Positions 34,108 through 42,818 of a stretch of DNA of 56,967 nt are shown piece by piece; the stretch's first letter is position 1; the number at the start of each line of letters is the position of its first letter. The translations under genes were made by a program, and so were the position numbers. Under the pieces are notes generated by a model. That model did no database searches. It had not been told where the DNA came from and saw only the letters and a list, made by a program, of their open reading frames with translations. This DNA comes from Thermoguttaceae bacterium (GTDB lineage Bacteria > Planctomycetota > Planctomycetia > Pirellulales > Thermoguttaceae): assembly GCA_017939795.1 (NCBI GenBank), contig JAGBAA010000059.1:1-56967 (forward strand), in the 5' to 3' direction.

Positions 34108-37100
34108 TTAATACTCTTTCCGTTTCTCTTTATTCGCCATCCGCGATTCCCGATTCTGGGAATCGTTGGGATGCATTTTTTCGCCGCGATCTCGGATTTC
34201 CGGCTCCTCAAACAAATCAAAGGAGTATTGGTTAGCCCCGTTGACATTTCGTTCCACACGCAGAAGGACATCATATCCATACAAACAATCGTCCTTTAAG
34301 GAGCCGGACTCACCAAATTTTTTTAATTCCTGTTTTATCGTTCTTTCTTTCCATCCCCTTTTCTTACAATACGTTTCATCCAAAGTCGGATTCGAGTGTG
34401 TAAAGACGGAGAACCAGGAATGCCCGCCGCGCTGATAGTTTTCGGCCCAATCATTACGTTTTGTTGGCCTGACGGCTCTGGGATAACGAACTTTGGAAAC
34501 AGGTTTTTGGGTTTTTTCCCATTTGTCGATTTGATTTTCGAACTTCTTACATTCCTGTGAATCGTCCAAATTTCCAGTTGCCGTCTGAACGGAAGCATCG
34601 TCATTCCAGATCTGTACGCCCAATTTTACAGTTTTACACAATCCAAGTCCCAACGGCTTTCCACCTCCCAAACGCCAAGCCGTCTGGCAGGTCATGATAA
34701 GAAGCTGAAGTTCCAATGGACTGAGTGCCCGGAAAGAAATACGCAGCCGGCCCGTCTGACCGATTTTGAGGAGATCCGCCTTACGAACCCGATGAAATTC
34801 TCCATCAAACGGTTTGGGACGGCCATCATCCCCATAAATTCCCTGTTCAGAATAAAGCCATGGATTTTCATTTTCCATATCATTACGATAAACCTTGAAA
34901 CCACGGAATTTCCCGTCTTGATGATAGAATCCAGCACAGCCAGGATGAGGTGCCATAAGCGGTGCCAATTCCACATCGTGTTCCAGTGAGGCGTCAGCAA
35001 AAACAAGATTTTCAGGACGAATACGTCCAGAAAACATAGGATATTTTTTATTGGGATTATTGCTTGTCTGCCCAAAAAGATCCGTTGCGAGATCGACCTG
35101 ATCATCGTCACACAAATGGGCAGGGTAATTTTCCTTAGGAATCATATCCAGCAATTTCCTGCCGTCTTTTCCCCATCGTGTCCATTGGATATTTTGAATA
35201 TCTGAATCACATTCAGGGGAAACCGCAATTTTGTTTTCAATTTTGCCTTTGAATTCATCAGTGATTTCGAGCCATACAATGTCCCCTTTTGCAAGATTCT
35301 GATGAACTCCATTGGAATTGATGCTCTCAAATCGGACCCATTTTTCAGGTGCTAATTCAAGCAATTTCCTTTCTTCAGGGGCGAAATAGACGATAGCATC
35401 TTTTTTAACGGCAGGTGAACCATCATCCTTACGTTTTCCAGGAACAGGTGTTCCCGACAGGCGAACCTGCCAAGCCTGTGGATCATCTGACGTCGTTCGC
35501 TTAACTTTCCTTTTTTCAGGGTTACTCTCTTTGGGATTCAAAGGTTTGACATAACAAATACTATCATGTTTTCCATTCTTTAACTCTGGACATTTATCTT
35601 CCAGTTCCTTTCGGGAAACTAAAAGCATTTTAGAAGCTACTTGAACAATACCGGACCGAAATGCATTTCCAGGGACGATGACTTTCCCCAAAAACAGGAA
35701 TCGTTCATCCGTTGTGGAGGTTGTACGCTTCTGCTGATAGACCCAGAGATTTGGATCCAGGTTGTTGAGCTGCCCTGAAGTGAAAATCGTCATCAAATTC
35801 CGAATGTGTCCACGAATTGCGGTTGCGGGCACGATCACATCATTTCCGATACTCAAAGCCGGAAACTTCGCAACTTTCGAAGTCTCATCATGTCTGGCAA
35901 TCGGGGACACCGAAAGAAGCGGACGCAAATTGCGGAGTTCCATTTCAATAACTCCAGAAAATCTGGTTTTATCCTCTTCATCCACAGTCAATAATGAAGG
36001 GGCGTTGATCTTTTTTGTGGATCTATCAAACGATATAAAGGTGTATGGATTATAAAATTTCCCAACATCTGAAGGTTTTTGGGGCGGCGCATCCAGTACC
36101 TCATCAGATTCTTTGCCTCGGGGACAAATACGTTTAATTTTTCCTCCTGCGCGAAGAATTGAAATTTCATCGCCATCTTTGAAATTTTCTTTGCCAGTGT
36201 CCCATAAAGCATCGGCATAAATCGGCATTTTGGTGTCTTTTTGGGGATTTTTTGCCTTAAAATTCTTCCCTTCAATATAAAGGATCGAGGGTTCCCAATT
36301 AAGTTTGGGAGAAGTCTCAGCGGCCTTTTTAGGGACGATTTCCAAATCAGAAAGATTTTTGAATTCCTTATAGGGTTCGATTTCCGTGAAGATTTTCTCC
36401 AATTCCATATTTGAAGGACAGTAAGCTGTCGGTGAGCTTGCCAGCTGGACTCGTCCGGAGGCTTTGCTGGAGCCGAGACGCAGGAGGCCGAAGTCGAGGG
36501 CCTGGAGGGTTTGGGCGAGCCATTTCGCTTCGTGTTCCTGCGGGTTTTCAACGAAGACCGTCACGGAAAATGATCGGTCAAGCTGCGAGGTGAGCGTCGT
36601 GTTGGAAAACAGTGCTCCGGGGACCGCACCGCCGGTGATCGGATCGATGCGGACATGCGAGCGGAAGTTTTCTTCCTTCGAGAAATTTCCAGGTTCCGGC
36701 TCACTGGAAATCGGAACCAGCGCATCCGAAAAATGGATCCTTCCGCGCTGGAGACCCGTCCCGAAAAGGTACTGGACCGGGTACTTGGCAGGCATGTCCC
36801 TGCGAAGTTCCTCTTTTTTGTTTTTGCGTTCCAGTTTTCGGACGAAAAGCCAGGCCAGTGAATCCCCATCGTACGGAGTTCCGGACTGAATGAATTCGCG
36901 GTATTTTGCGTGCGTATCCATGACATCTTTTCCTTCTCGGGCTGCAAGACGTGTGATCCACGACCTGAACAGACCGCGAAGTGTCGAGCCGGGAATGCGC
37001 CAGCAAAGTTTTCCTTCCCGGTTTCGGACCCGCTGCGGAGCCATGTCGCCGTCCGCGATGAGAATGTCCTGACCGCGCGGAATTTTCAGTTCAAACTGGA

Positions 37101-37794
37101 CGGTCAGCCGATCTGAAGACGTTTTGTTTTCCGGGATAGAAACCTTCTTCCAGGCCTTTACCTTCTGTGAGAAATGATCGTTCGCGTTCTGACGAAAATC
37201 GAGATATTCTCCAAGGGACGCTTCATTCCTGAATTCAAACGCCTTGAAGCGCGCGTTTTCATCCGGCTGGAAAATCGCCCGGCCAATACCTCGGGCTGCA
37301 TTTCCGCCAACGAGAAAACCTCCTCTTTCAGGAATGAAAAAACCGGCGAGATGAGCCAGAAACGTTTCGTCCCGTTTCTTGTTTTCGCTTGAACCTTCCA
37401 GCCAGAGCAAAACTTCCGCAAGCGTACCGGGAGGACACGATTCCAGCGAGAAAAGTGCGCCGTCAAGTACGGTATTGGTGTGCCGATTCCGCATATGGTG
37501 TGTGCGAATCTCTTCGGAACACCGGGTTGGGTCAAATGAGAGGGAAATGTCTGGGACTTTCAGCAGTGAGGGAACGCCTTCATCCAGGTCCTTACCGCAC
37601 GAAGAACCAAAGAAAGTTTCCCCTTCTTCTCCGCACGCATGACGCAGTGCGCCTGCCAATGCCGTTCCGCGCAAAACAGGTTTCCCCTTACCGTCGCGGG
37701 CAAGGATCAGTGTGTTGAAATCACTCCCGCTTCCGGGAGCAAGACCTTCCGGAAAAACCAGCGGAAGATAAAGTCCATACATGATCTTCGACAT
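34108..37794 (-). CDS. Triple-Cas7 RAMP fusion of a type III-D-like effector
   Basis: A 1228-residue protein starting at ATG 37794 (AGGAG eight bases upstream; an in-frame GTG at 37803 overlaps that site and was rejected). Three Cas7/RAMP modules are visible. Module 1 has VLRGTALAGALRHA (about 40-53), a DGALFS strand and the glycine loop GGNAARGIGRA. Module 2 has IPGSTLRGLFRS (about 267-278), the RIDPITGGA segment whose aspartate matches the Csm3 target-cutting residue, and SSKASGRVQL. Module 3 has VPATAIRGHIRN (about 652-663), a long insertion, then GGGKPLGLGL near 1038. The order fits Cas7-2x plus Cas7-with-insertion of type III-Dv joined in one chain, as in III-E gRAMP. The C-terminal two thirds are AT-richer than the start. 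Confidence 0.7.
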   Translation of the reverse strand: MSKIMYGLYLPLVFPEGLAPGSGSDFNTLILARDGKGKPVLRGTALAGALRHACGEEGETFFGSSCGKDLDEGVPSLLKVPDISLSFDPTRCSEEIRTHHMRNRHTNTVLDGALFSLESCPPGTLAEVLLWLEGSSENKKRDETFLAHLAGFFIPERGGFLVGGNAARGIGRAIFQPDENARFKAFEFRNEASLGEYLDFRQNANDHFSQKVKAWKKVSIPENKTSSDRLTVQFELKIPRGQDILIADGDMAPQRVRNREGKLCWRIPGSTLRGLFRSWITRLAAREGKDVMDTHAKYREFIQSGTPYDGDSLAWLFVRKLERKNKKEELRRDMPAKYPVQYLFGTGLQRGRIHFSDALVPISSEPEPGNFSKEENFRSHVRIDPITGGAVPGALFSNTTLTSQLDRSFSVTVFVENPQEHEAKWLAQTLQALDFGLLRLGSSKASGRVQLASSPTAYCPSNMELEKIFTEIEPYKEFKNLSDLEIVPKKAAETSPKLNWEPSILYIEGKNFKAKNPQKDTKMPIYADALWDTGKENFKDGDEISILRAGGKIKRICPRGKESDEVLDAPPQKPSDVGKFYNPYTFISFDRSTKKINAPSLLTVDEEDKTRFSGVIEMELRNLRPLLSVSPIARHDETSKVAKFPALSIGNDVIVPATAIRGHIRNLMTIFTSGQLNNLDPNLWVYQQKRTTSTTDERFLFLGKVIVPGNAFRSGIVQVASKMLLVSRKELEDKCPELKNGKHDSICYVKPLNPKESNPEKRKVKRTTSDDPQAWQVRLSGTPVPGKRKDDGSPAVKKDAIVYFAPEERKLLELAPEKWVRFESINSNGVHQNLAKGDIVWLEITDEFKGKIENKIAVSPECDSDIQNIQWTRWGKDGRKLLDMIPKENYPAHLCDDDQVDLATDLFGQTSNNPNKKYPMFSGRIRPENLVFADASLEHDVELAPLMAPHPGCAGFYHQDGKFRGFKVYRNDMENENPWLYSEQGIYGDDGRPKPFDGEFHRVRKADLLKIGQTGRLRISFRALSPLELQLLIMTCQTAWRLGGGKPLGLGLCKTVKLGVQIWNDDASVQTATGNLDDSQECKKFENQIDKWEKTQKPVSKVRYPRAVRPTKRNDWAENYQRGGHSWFSVFTHSNPTLDETYCKKRGWKERTIKQELKKFGESGSLKDDCLYGYDVLLRVERNVNGANQYSFDLFEEPEIRDRGEKMHPNDSQNRESRMANKEKRKEY

Positions 37795-37821
37795 AATATT
37801 CACTCCTTTTCCGGTTTGTGG

Positions 37822-39870
37822 TCAGTTTTTCTCGTTATTTTTCGTGAGGATCAGGTCTGCAAGCAGTTCCAGACCAAAGAGAACCGTCTCTTTTTCTTTT
37901 TCCGGTTGTTTCAGCCACTCGTCGATCGTTTTTTTGATTTCGAGCCATGCCTGCCATGTCGTATCATTTTTGATTTGGGCATTAAAATATTCTTTTGCTT
38001 CCTGCGAAGTTTTGACGGCGTAGATCTTGCGCAGGGACCGGACCTGGGAGGGACTGGGAAGATGGTGATTTTGGGAGAAGATCTTCAGTACCTGTTCGGT
38101 GATCGTCCTGCGCAGCTCATCACCGTTGAGAACTTCCCGTTTCGGCTTGCGTTCAAACAGACGGACCGCTTTTCCCGGATGCACGCTGACGGCTCCGTAA
38201 CCTCGCTGGGGATCTGACTGGTTCAGGAAGAAACCGCATTCAAGGAGTTCCCTGATCTTTTCAGCCGACAGTTTTTCTTGAAGTTGGATCACCGAACCGG
38301 GCAAAATAACGAGCTGCGGAGCCTGTTGACCTTTCCGTTTCACGTTCCAGCCGAAGAGGACTCCGGTATTGGCCCAGACATTCAGTTCCGAGGCGGAAAC
38401 TCCGCAATTTTCGAGCCATTTCTTCGCCATTTCATGCAGTTGTTCGTCCGCACTTTTTTTATGCAGTTCATACGGGATCGAAACAGGCGACTGAACGATG
38501 AAGACGGTTCGTTGGGCCTCCTTGGAAAGTTTCCATTCCGCAGGCTCGTCAACGATTTCCGCCGTTATTTCTCCCATTCCCTGAACAGAGCGGCGTGTGC
38601 CGAATGCGCATTCCGAAACCGTTTTGAAACTTTCGATCAGCTCATTCGCTAAATTTTTCGGAAGCAGGACCAGACCGCGCCACACCATTGGTGCCATTGA
38701 ATCCACTGTGTACAGACCGCGTTCCGGATTTCCCGCTTCATTTCTGTGGACACCATGGGAACGGATGTCGTGCGGCATGGAACGGGCTTTCCAGAGCTGG
38801 GGGCTCGACTCATCATCTCTTACGAGCAAAACGCCGTCCGAGGCTTTCATCGGAGCTTTGGGAGCTGTATTTTGCGGAAGATCCTCGTCCCAAGCCTTAT
38901 CCTGAAATTCCGGTTTGAGTGCGTCCCCGATCGTAAATTTTGCGGCTCGGTGTGTCAGACTGACTCGAATGGAGACCGGGGAATTCGGCTTCAGTTTCTC
39001 TTCACATTCTCCAGCGACTCCCACCGGCTGAAGAGGCCATGCCAAGAATCGGGGCGATTCAAAAAGCTGGTCCATGAATTCTGAACCGTATTTCTCAAAT
39101 CTTCGGATGATCATTCCGCGGACTGCCGAGGCCGGGATCGAAAAGTCGGTCGTCTGGACGTTCGTCTTTACTGCGGCAGCCGTTGCTGGGACACAGACCG
39201 GAGCATCGGCACGGAACGTCAGACGCACGGGAACCCATGTTTCGCTGAATTCCGGAGCCTTTGCGCTGCTTTTCTGTGTCGGAGTCTTCCACTCCGGAAG
39301 TTCCTGCACAAGACGCTTGAGCAGGTCGCCCGGTTTGCTTTCCAGATCATGGATCTTCACAGAACACTGACCGCAGCCGCGGTTTCGATTCCCTCCGATC
39401 GCAAAGATGGAAAGCAGACCGAGCTGCCAGACGCATTCTTCGAGAGAAGCCGGAAGGAGATTCGAGAGTACCTTCCCGCGAAAGACCGTGCCGGTCCGGA
39501 CGGCCTCATCCGTACGCAGAGAGGTTTCTTTTGCGGTTCCGTATTCATCCAGGGCCGTTCGCGTGACCAAAAGAGTCGGGCCGGTCCCTTCATCGGCTGC
39601 TGCGTCCGTCAGTTTGATCTCCGATTCGGCATCCAATTTTCCGACGTCAAACGAACTCCCCAAAACATACTGCACGATCGCCGCATCCAGACCGAGGTTC
39701 CCGAAAATATCGAGCAGCGATTCCCGCATGAGTCCTTTGAGATGCGCTCCCGGACAAAGCGGTCTGCCGTTCATGCCGCGCGGTACGTGATCGTTTACGT
39801 TCTCGCATCCCAAACCGGTCCCGAGCTGTGCATCGGAATGAAGAGTAATTGAAAATTTCCAGACCTTCAT
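37822..39870 (-). CDS. Cas7-Cas5-Cas11-like RAMP fusion
   Basis: A 682-residue protein whose ATG overlaps the cas10 stop (ATGA). The first RAMP module has CPGAHLKGLMRES, the segment RTALDEYGTA (an aspartate placed as in slicing Cas7 subunits), and FAIGGNRNRGCG. The second module has IPASAVRGMIIRR and GTRRSVQGMGE and may be Cas5-like or a second Cas7. The last about 120 residues are wholly helical (ELRRTITEQVL, EAKEYFNAQI) and resemble the small subunit Cas11/Csm2. This matches the Cas7-Cas5-Cas11 fusion described for type III-Dv. Together with Cas10 and the triple-Cas7 chain it would complete the effector. Confidence 0.65.
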   Translation of the reverse strand: MKVWKFSITLHSDAQLGTGLGCENVNDHVPRGMNGRPLCPGAHLKGLMRESLLDIFGNLGLDAAIVQYVLGSSFDVGKLDAESEIKLTDAAADEGTGPTLLVTRTALDEYGTAKETSLRTDEAVRTGTVFRGKVLSNLLPASLEECVWQLGLLSIFAIGGNRNRGCGQCSVKIHDLESKPGDLLKRLVQELPEWKTPTQKSSAKAPEFSETWVPVRLTFRADAPVCVPATAAAVKTNVQTTDFSIPASAVRGMIIRRFEKYGSEFMDQLFESPRFLAWPLQPVGVAGECEEKLKPNSPVSIRVSLTHRAAKFTIGDALKPEFQDKAWDEDLPQNTAPKAPMKASDGVLLVRDDESSPQLWKARSMPHDIRSHGVHRNEAGNPERGLYTVDSMAPMVWRGLVLLPKNLANELIESFKTVSECAFGTRRSVQGMGEITAEIVDEPAEWKLSKEAQRTVFIVQSPVSIPYELHKKSADEQLHEMAKKWLENCGVSASELNVWANTGVLFGWNVKRKGQQAPQLVILPGSVIQLQEKLSAEKIRELLECGFFLNQSDPQRGYGAVSVHPGKAVRLFERKPKREVLNGDELRRTITEQVLKIFSQNHHLPSPSQVRSLRKIYAVKTSQEAKEYFNAQIKNDTTWQAWLEIKKTIDEWLKQPEKEKETVLFGLELLADLILTKNNEKN

Positions 39871-41504
39871 CGATTTTTCCTTTCGCTGTCTTCCGAACTT
39901 GAATGGACGGTTTCCTGCTTCATGCGCCGGGCTTCATCGAGAAGCGTTACGGCATCGATCACCTGCGTTTTGAGGACAGAACTGTTTTCTTCATCGCAGA
40001 TCCACCATTCTCCATTCGTCTCACCGAGCTTCCGCCACAGTGTCGGATGCCGTTTTCCCAAAGACGCCAGAAAAGCCGTTCTCAAGCTCCACGGCTGACG
40101 CAGACTCGGCAAAAGTCCAGCCCGAATGGTTCCCGGAAGTGCCGCGAGAGTCTGCATCATCCTGCTTTTCTCCAGTTCTTCAAATTTCTCGATCGAATAC
40201 GGTTTGTCTGTCAGACGGATCTCCTGATTGCCCAGCTCTTTATCCTGGAACCACATTTCACGCTGCCGCCGCTCGGCAGGAGAGTCGACGAGGGTTTCCG
40301 TGACTGTTTCCCAGTCTACTCCGGGCTGAGATGGTTTCTTCTGCGACGGATCCGCACGGAATCCGCTTTTTGCACTGGCGAGAAGACTTTCTGCGTACTC
40401 GATCGCACTAACGAGAGGATACGTCGTTTTACAGAAAAGTACCCCTGCGGAAATGGTCAGGCTGTTTCCTGTCGCGGGCCAGAGTTCATAGTCGTCGAGT
40501 ACCGATTTCTTTTCATTCGCCAACTTTTCCGAATACTGCGTAAAGGCTGTGCTCATCTGCTTCACGAATTCCATCGCCCAGCCGGAATGACACAAAAGCG
40601 TCACGTCGTCTCCGCCGAGAACAAGAGGGCGGAAAGGCAGGATCAGACAGTCGTTCGCTACGTAAGAGGATTTCAGCTCCTCGCGGTTTTCTTCCATCCA
40701 GAGGCGGACCGTTTCTTTCAGAGCTGCGGTAAATGCACCGTTCGTGCATTCTGCAAGCGAACTGCTGAAAGCCTTAAACCACTTTTCACGGCGTTTTTGG
40801 TCTTTCTCATGGACCATACATGCGATCTGGCGTCCCATGTCGTTACCGTCCATGCAGACGACCGCCCAGCGGTTGCGGTTTCCAAGCGCACTGGCTGCCG
40901 CTTTGGCTTCTTTGCGCTCCTGTTTATCCTGTTCTTCCTCCGGACTCACGTTTCGGAAAAAGTCCATCTTCATGTCGGAGCCGCACGTTTCTTTCAGCAG
41001 TTCATTAAATTCTTTATTCAGCTCCTCTAGCACTTTCTTGATCGGCGTCGCCGATTTCTGGTTGAGATCCTGACGGCGTGCTTTTTCCATACGTTCTTTG
41101 ATCAACTCGTGGACCGCCCCTTTCTCACGTACCGGCCAGAGTCCGGAAAGCGCGCACGGATAGATCTTTCCCGGTTCCATCGGAGGCACAAAAGGGTAAA
41201 GATCCACAGCTTCCGGGATCGAGTTCATCTCTTCGCATTCCCCGAATCGGATGTCCAGCCCGTGACTATGTGCCGTCTCGGTCAGTTCTTTACGAAGATC
41301 CGCGATATTGCCGCCGTCATTTTTGGAAAACAGTCCGCGTCCCCCGCCGGTAAAGATACATTCCCACCCGTATTTCTCCGCTGCCTGCGGAGCTTCCTGA
41401 TGGTCAAATTCTTCCACGATCAGACTGCCGCCGATGACGCCTTTCAATTTCGGCACCGCAAAAATGTATTTCTGGATCCCGCGAACATCATAAACCAGAT
41501 ACAT
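39867..41504 (-). CDS. cas10: Cas10-like cyclase subunit lacking the HD domain
   Basis: A 545-residue protein starting at ATG 41504 with GGAG upstream. It opens directly with a Cas10/Cmr2-like motif (VRGIQKYIF and IGGSLIVEEF), leaving no room for the N-terminal HD nuclease. A palm segment has CMDGNDMGR (217-225), and the second palm has LGGDDVTLL (296-304) with an intact GGDD for cyclic oligoadenylate synthesis. The C-terminal 140 residues are helical. It is short for Cas10. It is the first gene of the minus-strand cas operon. Loss of HD implies no ssDNA cleavage by Cas10 itself, so output should be by second messenger to the CARF and SAVED-type proteins nearby. Confidence 0.85.
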   Translation of the reverse strand: MYLVYDVRGIQKYIFAVPKLKGVIGGSLIVEEFDHQEAPQAAEKYGWECIFTGGGRGLFSKNDGGNIADLRKELTETAHSHGLDIRFGECEEMNSIPEAVDLYPFVPPMEPGKIYPCALSGLWPVREKGAVHELIKERMEKARRQDLNQKSATPIKKVLEELNKEFNELLKETCGSDMKMDFFRNVSPEEEQDKQERKEAKAAASALGNRNRWAVVCMDGNDMGRQIACMVHEKDQKRREKWFKAFSSSLAECTNGAFTAALKETVRLWMEENREELKSSYVANDCLILPFRPLVLGGDDVTLLCHSGWAMEFVKQMSTAFTQYSEKLANEKKSVLDDYELWPATGNSLTISAGVLFCKTTYPLVSAIEYAESLLASAKSGFRADPSQKKPSQPGVDWETVTETLVDSPAERRQREMWFQDKELGNQEIRLTDKPYSIEKFEELEKSRMMQTLAALPGTIRAGLLPSLRQPWSLRTAFLASLGKRHPTLWRKLGETNGEWWICDEENSSVLKTQVIDAVTLLDEARRMKQETVHSSSEDSERKNR

Positions 41505-41772
41505 AATTTCATTCTCTCCTGAAAACTGTTGATCTTGTCAGGCTTCGAGCCTCTCATCCTATAGAACGCTGCCGTGTTATATCTTGTGCAAAATTGCAGT
41601 CTCGGGCCGCAAAGAATGCACGGTTGCCATCCTGTCTCTTCTTAATATACATATGATCTTTCAAAATTTCAAGGCTTCTCCTAAAATTTTTATGGAAATT
41701 TTGGTGTATTTCTGACATTGGGGTGTTTCAGAAGAAAGAGAAGGTGTCCCGTTCCCGTAATTGAGAGGCTGA
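41505..41772. other. Upstream region of the cas operon
   Basis: About 270 bases before cas10 on the minus strand. TTGCAC and a TATAG-containing stretch lie roughly 17-20 bases apart on the minus strand (about 41560-41595) and may form its promoter; the match is weak. No RNA gene or Cas6-like reading frame was found here. Confidence 0.35.
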
Positions 41773-41985
41773 ATGAGAAAATTTTTTTGCCTGATGCTCC
41801 TTGTATTCCTCTTTACTCACGAAGAAAAACTCTCCCGCGTAAAAATATTTTCCGGCATGTTTCTTGGGGCGGGACCCACTCTTCTGATGCACTCTTCACA
41901 TCTTCCTGAAAATGTCTGGCTCAAAGGGATGCTGACCGGACCAGTCTGCGGTATTCTGATCCCAAAAAAGAATCAAAACATTTGA
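41773..41985 (+). CDS. Possible small membrane protein before CRISPR leader 3
   Basis: A 70-residue reading frame with GAGAGG four bases before its ATG. The N-terminus MRKFFCLMLLVFLF is hydrophobic, and a second hydrophobic stretch follows (GMLTGPVCGILI). No homology was recognised. It ends nine bases before leader 3. It could encode a short membrane peptide or be chance. Confidence 0.3.
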   Translation: MRKFFCLMLLVFLFTHEEKLSRVKIFSGMFLGAGPTLLMHSSHLPENVWLKGMLTGPVCGILIPKKNQNI

Positions 41986-41993
41986 GATCATGC

Positions 41994-42109
41994 TTCACAG
42001 GATCAAAAAAACGCGATTTCCCCACCCTTTTCAGGATGAAAAAATCGCGTTTTAAACAGACTGAAAAGTCCGTTTCACCCGTGGTTTACCGAGTCAGCCT
42101 GCAACATAG
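41994..42109 (+). promoter_or_regulatory. CRISPR leader 3
   Basis: Near-identical to leaders 1 and 2, including the CGCGATTT / AAATCGCG inverted repeat and GGTTTACCGAGT. The junction hairpin loop differs (CAGCCT, then GCAACAT, then AGGCTG), but the stem is kept, which suggests the stem matters. Confidence 0.8.
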
Positions 42110-42483
42110 GCTGTAACCCTGTAAAATCCAGGCACTCGGTACACCTTCGTCTCTGTGGCTCTGTTCCTGCTGTATACGCTGTAACCCTGTAAAATCCAGG
42201 CACTCGGTACACCGCTGGGAGTGCGGTGAAGGGGCGACGCTCGTGCTGTAACCCTGTAAAATCCAGGCACTCGGTACACCAAAGATAGCGAAGCGGGAGC
42301 ACACACTTGCATGCTGTAACCCTGTAAAATCCAGGCACTCGGTACACCTGCTGGCTACCGAAGGCACACCGAACCTGAAGCTGTAACCCTGTAAAATCCA
42401 GGCACTCGGTACACCATTAACCAAAATTTTTACTTTTTCCTCTTGACGCTGTAACCCTGTAAAATCCAGGCACTCGGTACACC
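42110..42483 (+). CRISPR. CRISPR array 3, six repeats, five spacers
   Basis: 36-base repeats of the same family start at 42110, 42178, 42245, 42313, 42380 and 42448. Spacers are 31 or 32 bases. All six repeats have the TGTAAAATCC form and look uniform, including the last, so no degenerate end marks the array. It lies about 600 bases beyond the cas10 start and 12 kb from cas1-cas2. Confidence 0.97.
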
Positions 42484-42504
42484 TAAGTTTGTCTGACGAC
42501 ATCA

Positions 42505-42540
42505 TTATTTTAACATGGGTGGGGAGGGCTGTCAAGTGTT
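42505..42540 (+). other. Conserved trailer element after array 3
   Basis: TATTTTAACA, a G-rich stretch, then TGTCAAG, matching the trailers after arrays 1 and 2. Confidence 0.5.
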
Positions 42541-42584
42541 TTCCCGGTTTTTTTAAAAAAATTTGAAAAAATTCTTCCTGTTTT

Positions 42585-42779
42585 CTGTCAATTTTCGACA
42601 ACGGCGTGTTTATCAGGATAGGGAAAGGACAAAGAACGGAATGGAAAATAAAAAATTTGAAAAAGTTTTGTCATTTCCGGACACATGCGTGTTTATCAAG
42701 GTAGGGAAGGACAAAGAACGGAACAGAAAATAAAAAATTTGAAAAAGTTTTGTCATTTCCGGACACTTGCGTGTTTATT
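42585..42779 (+). repeat. Three tandem promoter-like units upstream of the TerY-P triad
   Basis: CTGTCA (42585) to TTTATC (42609), TTGTCA (42668) to TTTATC (42692), and TTGTCA (42750) to TTTATT (42774), each pair 18 bases apart. Units repeat with periods of 83 and 82 bases and are nearly identical from AAAGAACGGA to GCGTGTTTAT. Each ends a few bases later in TAG. They look like a duplicated promoter; the last lies about 40 bases before ATG 42819. The two units before the secreted protein gene at 31813 have the same layout. Confidence 0.65.
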
Positions 42780-42818
42780 ACCATAGAAGAGTTTGAAACC
42801 TGACAGAAAGGAAACTTT

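Noticed and set aside
42585..42779. The tandem 82-83 base units as a fourth CRISPR array
   Set aside because: The units are adjacent without spacers, differ from the CRISPR repeat, and contain promoter-like hexamers before a gene.
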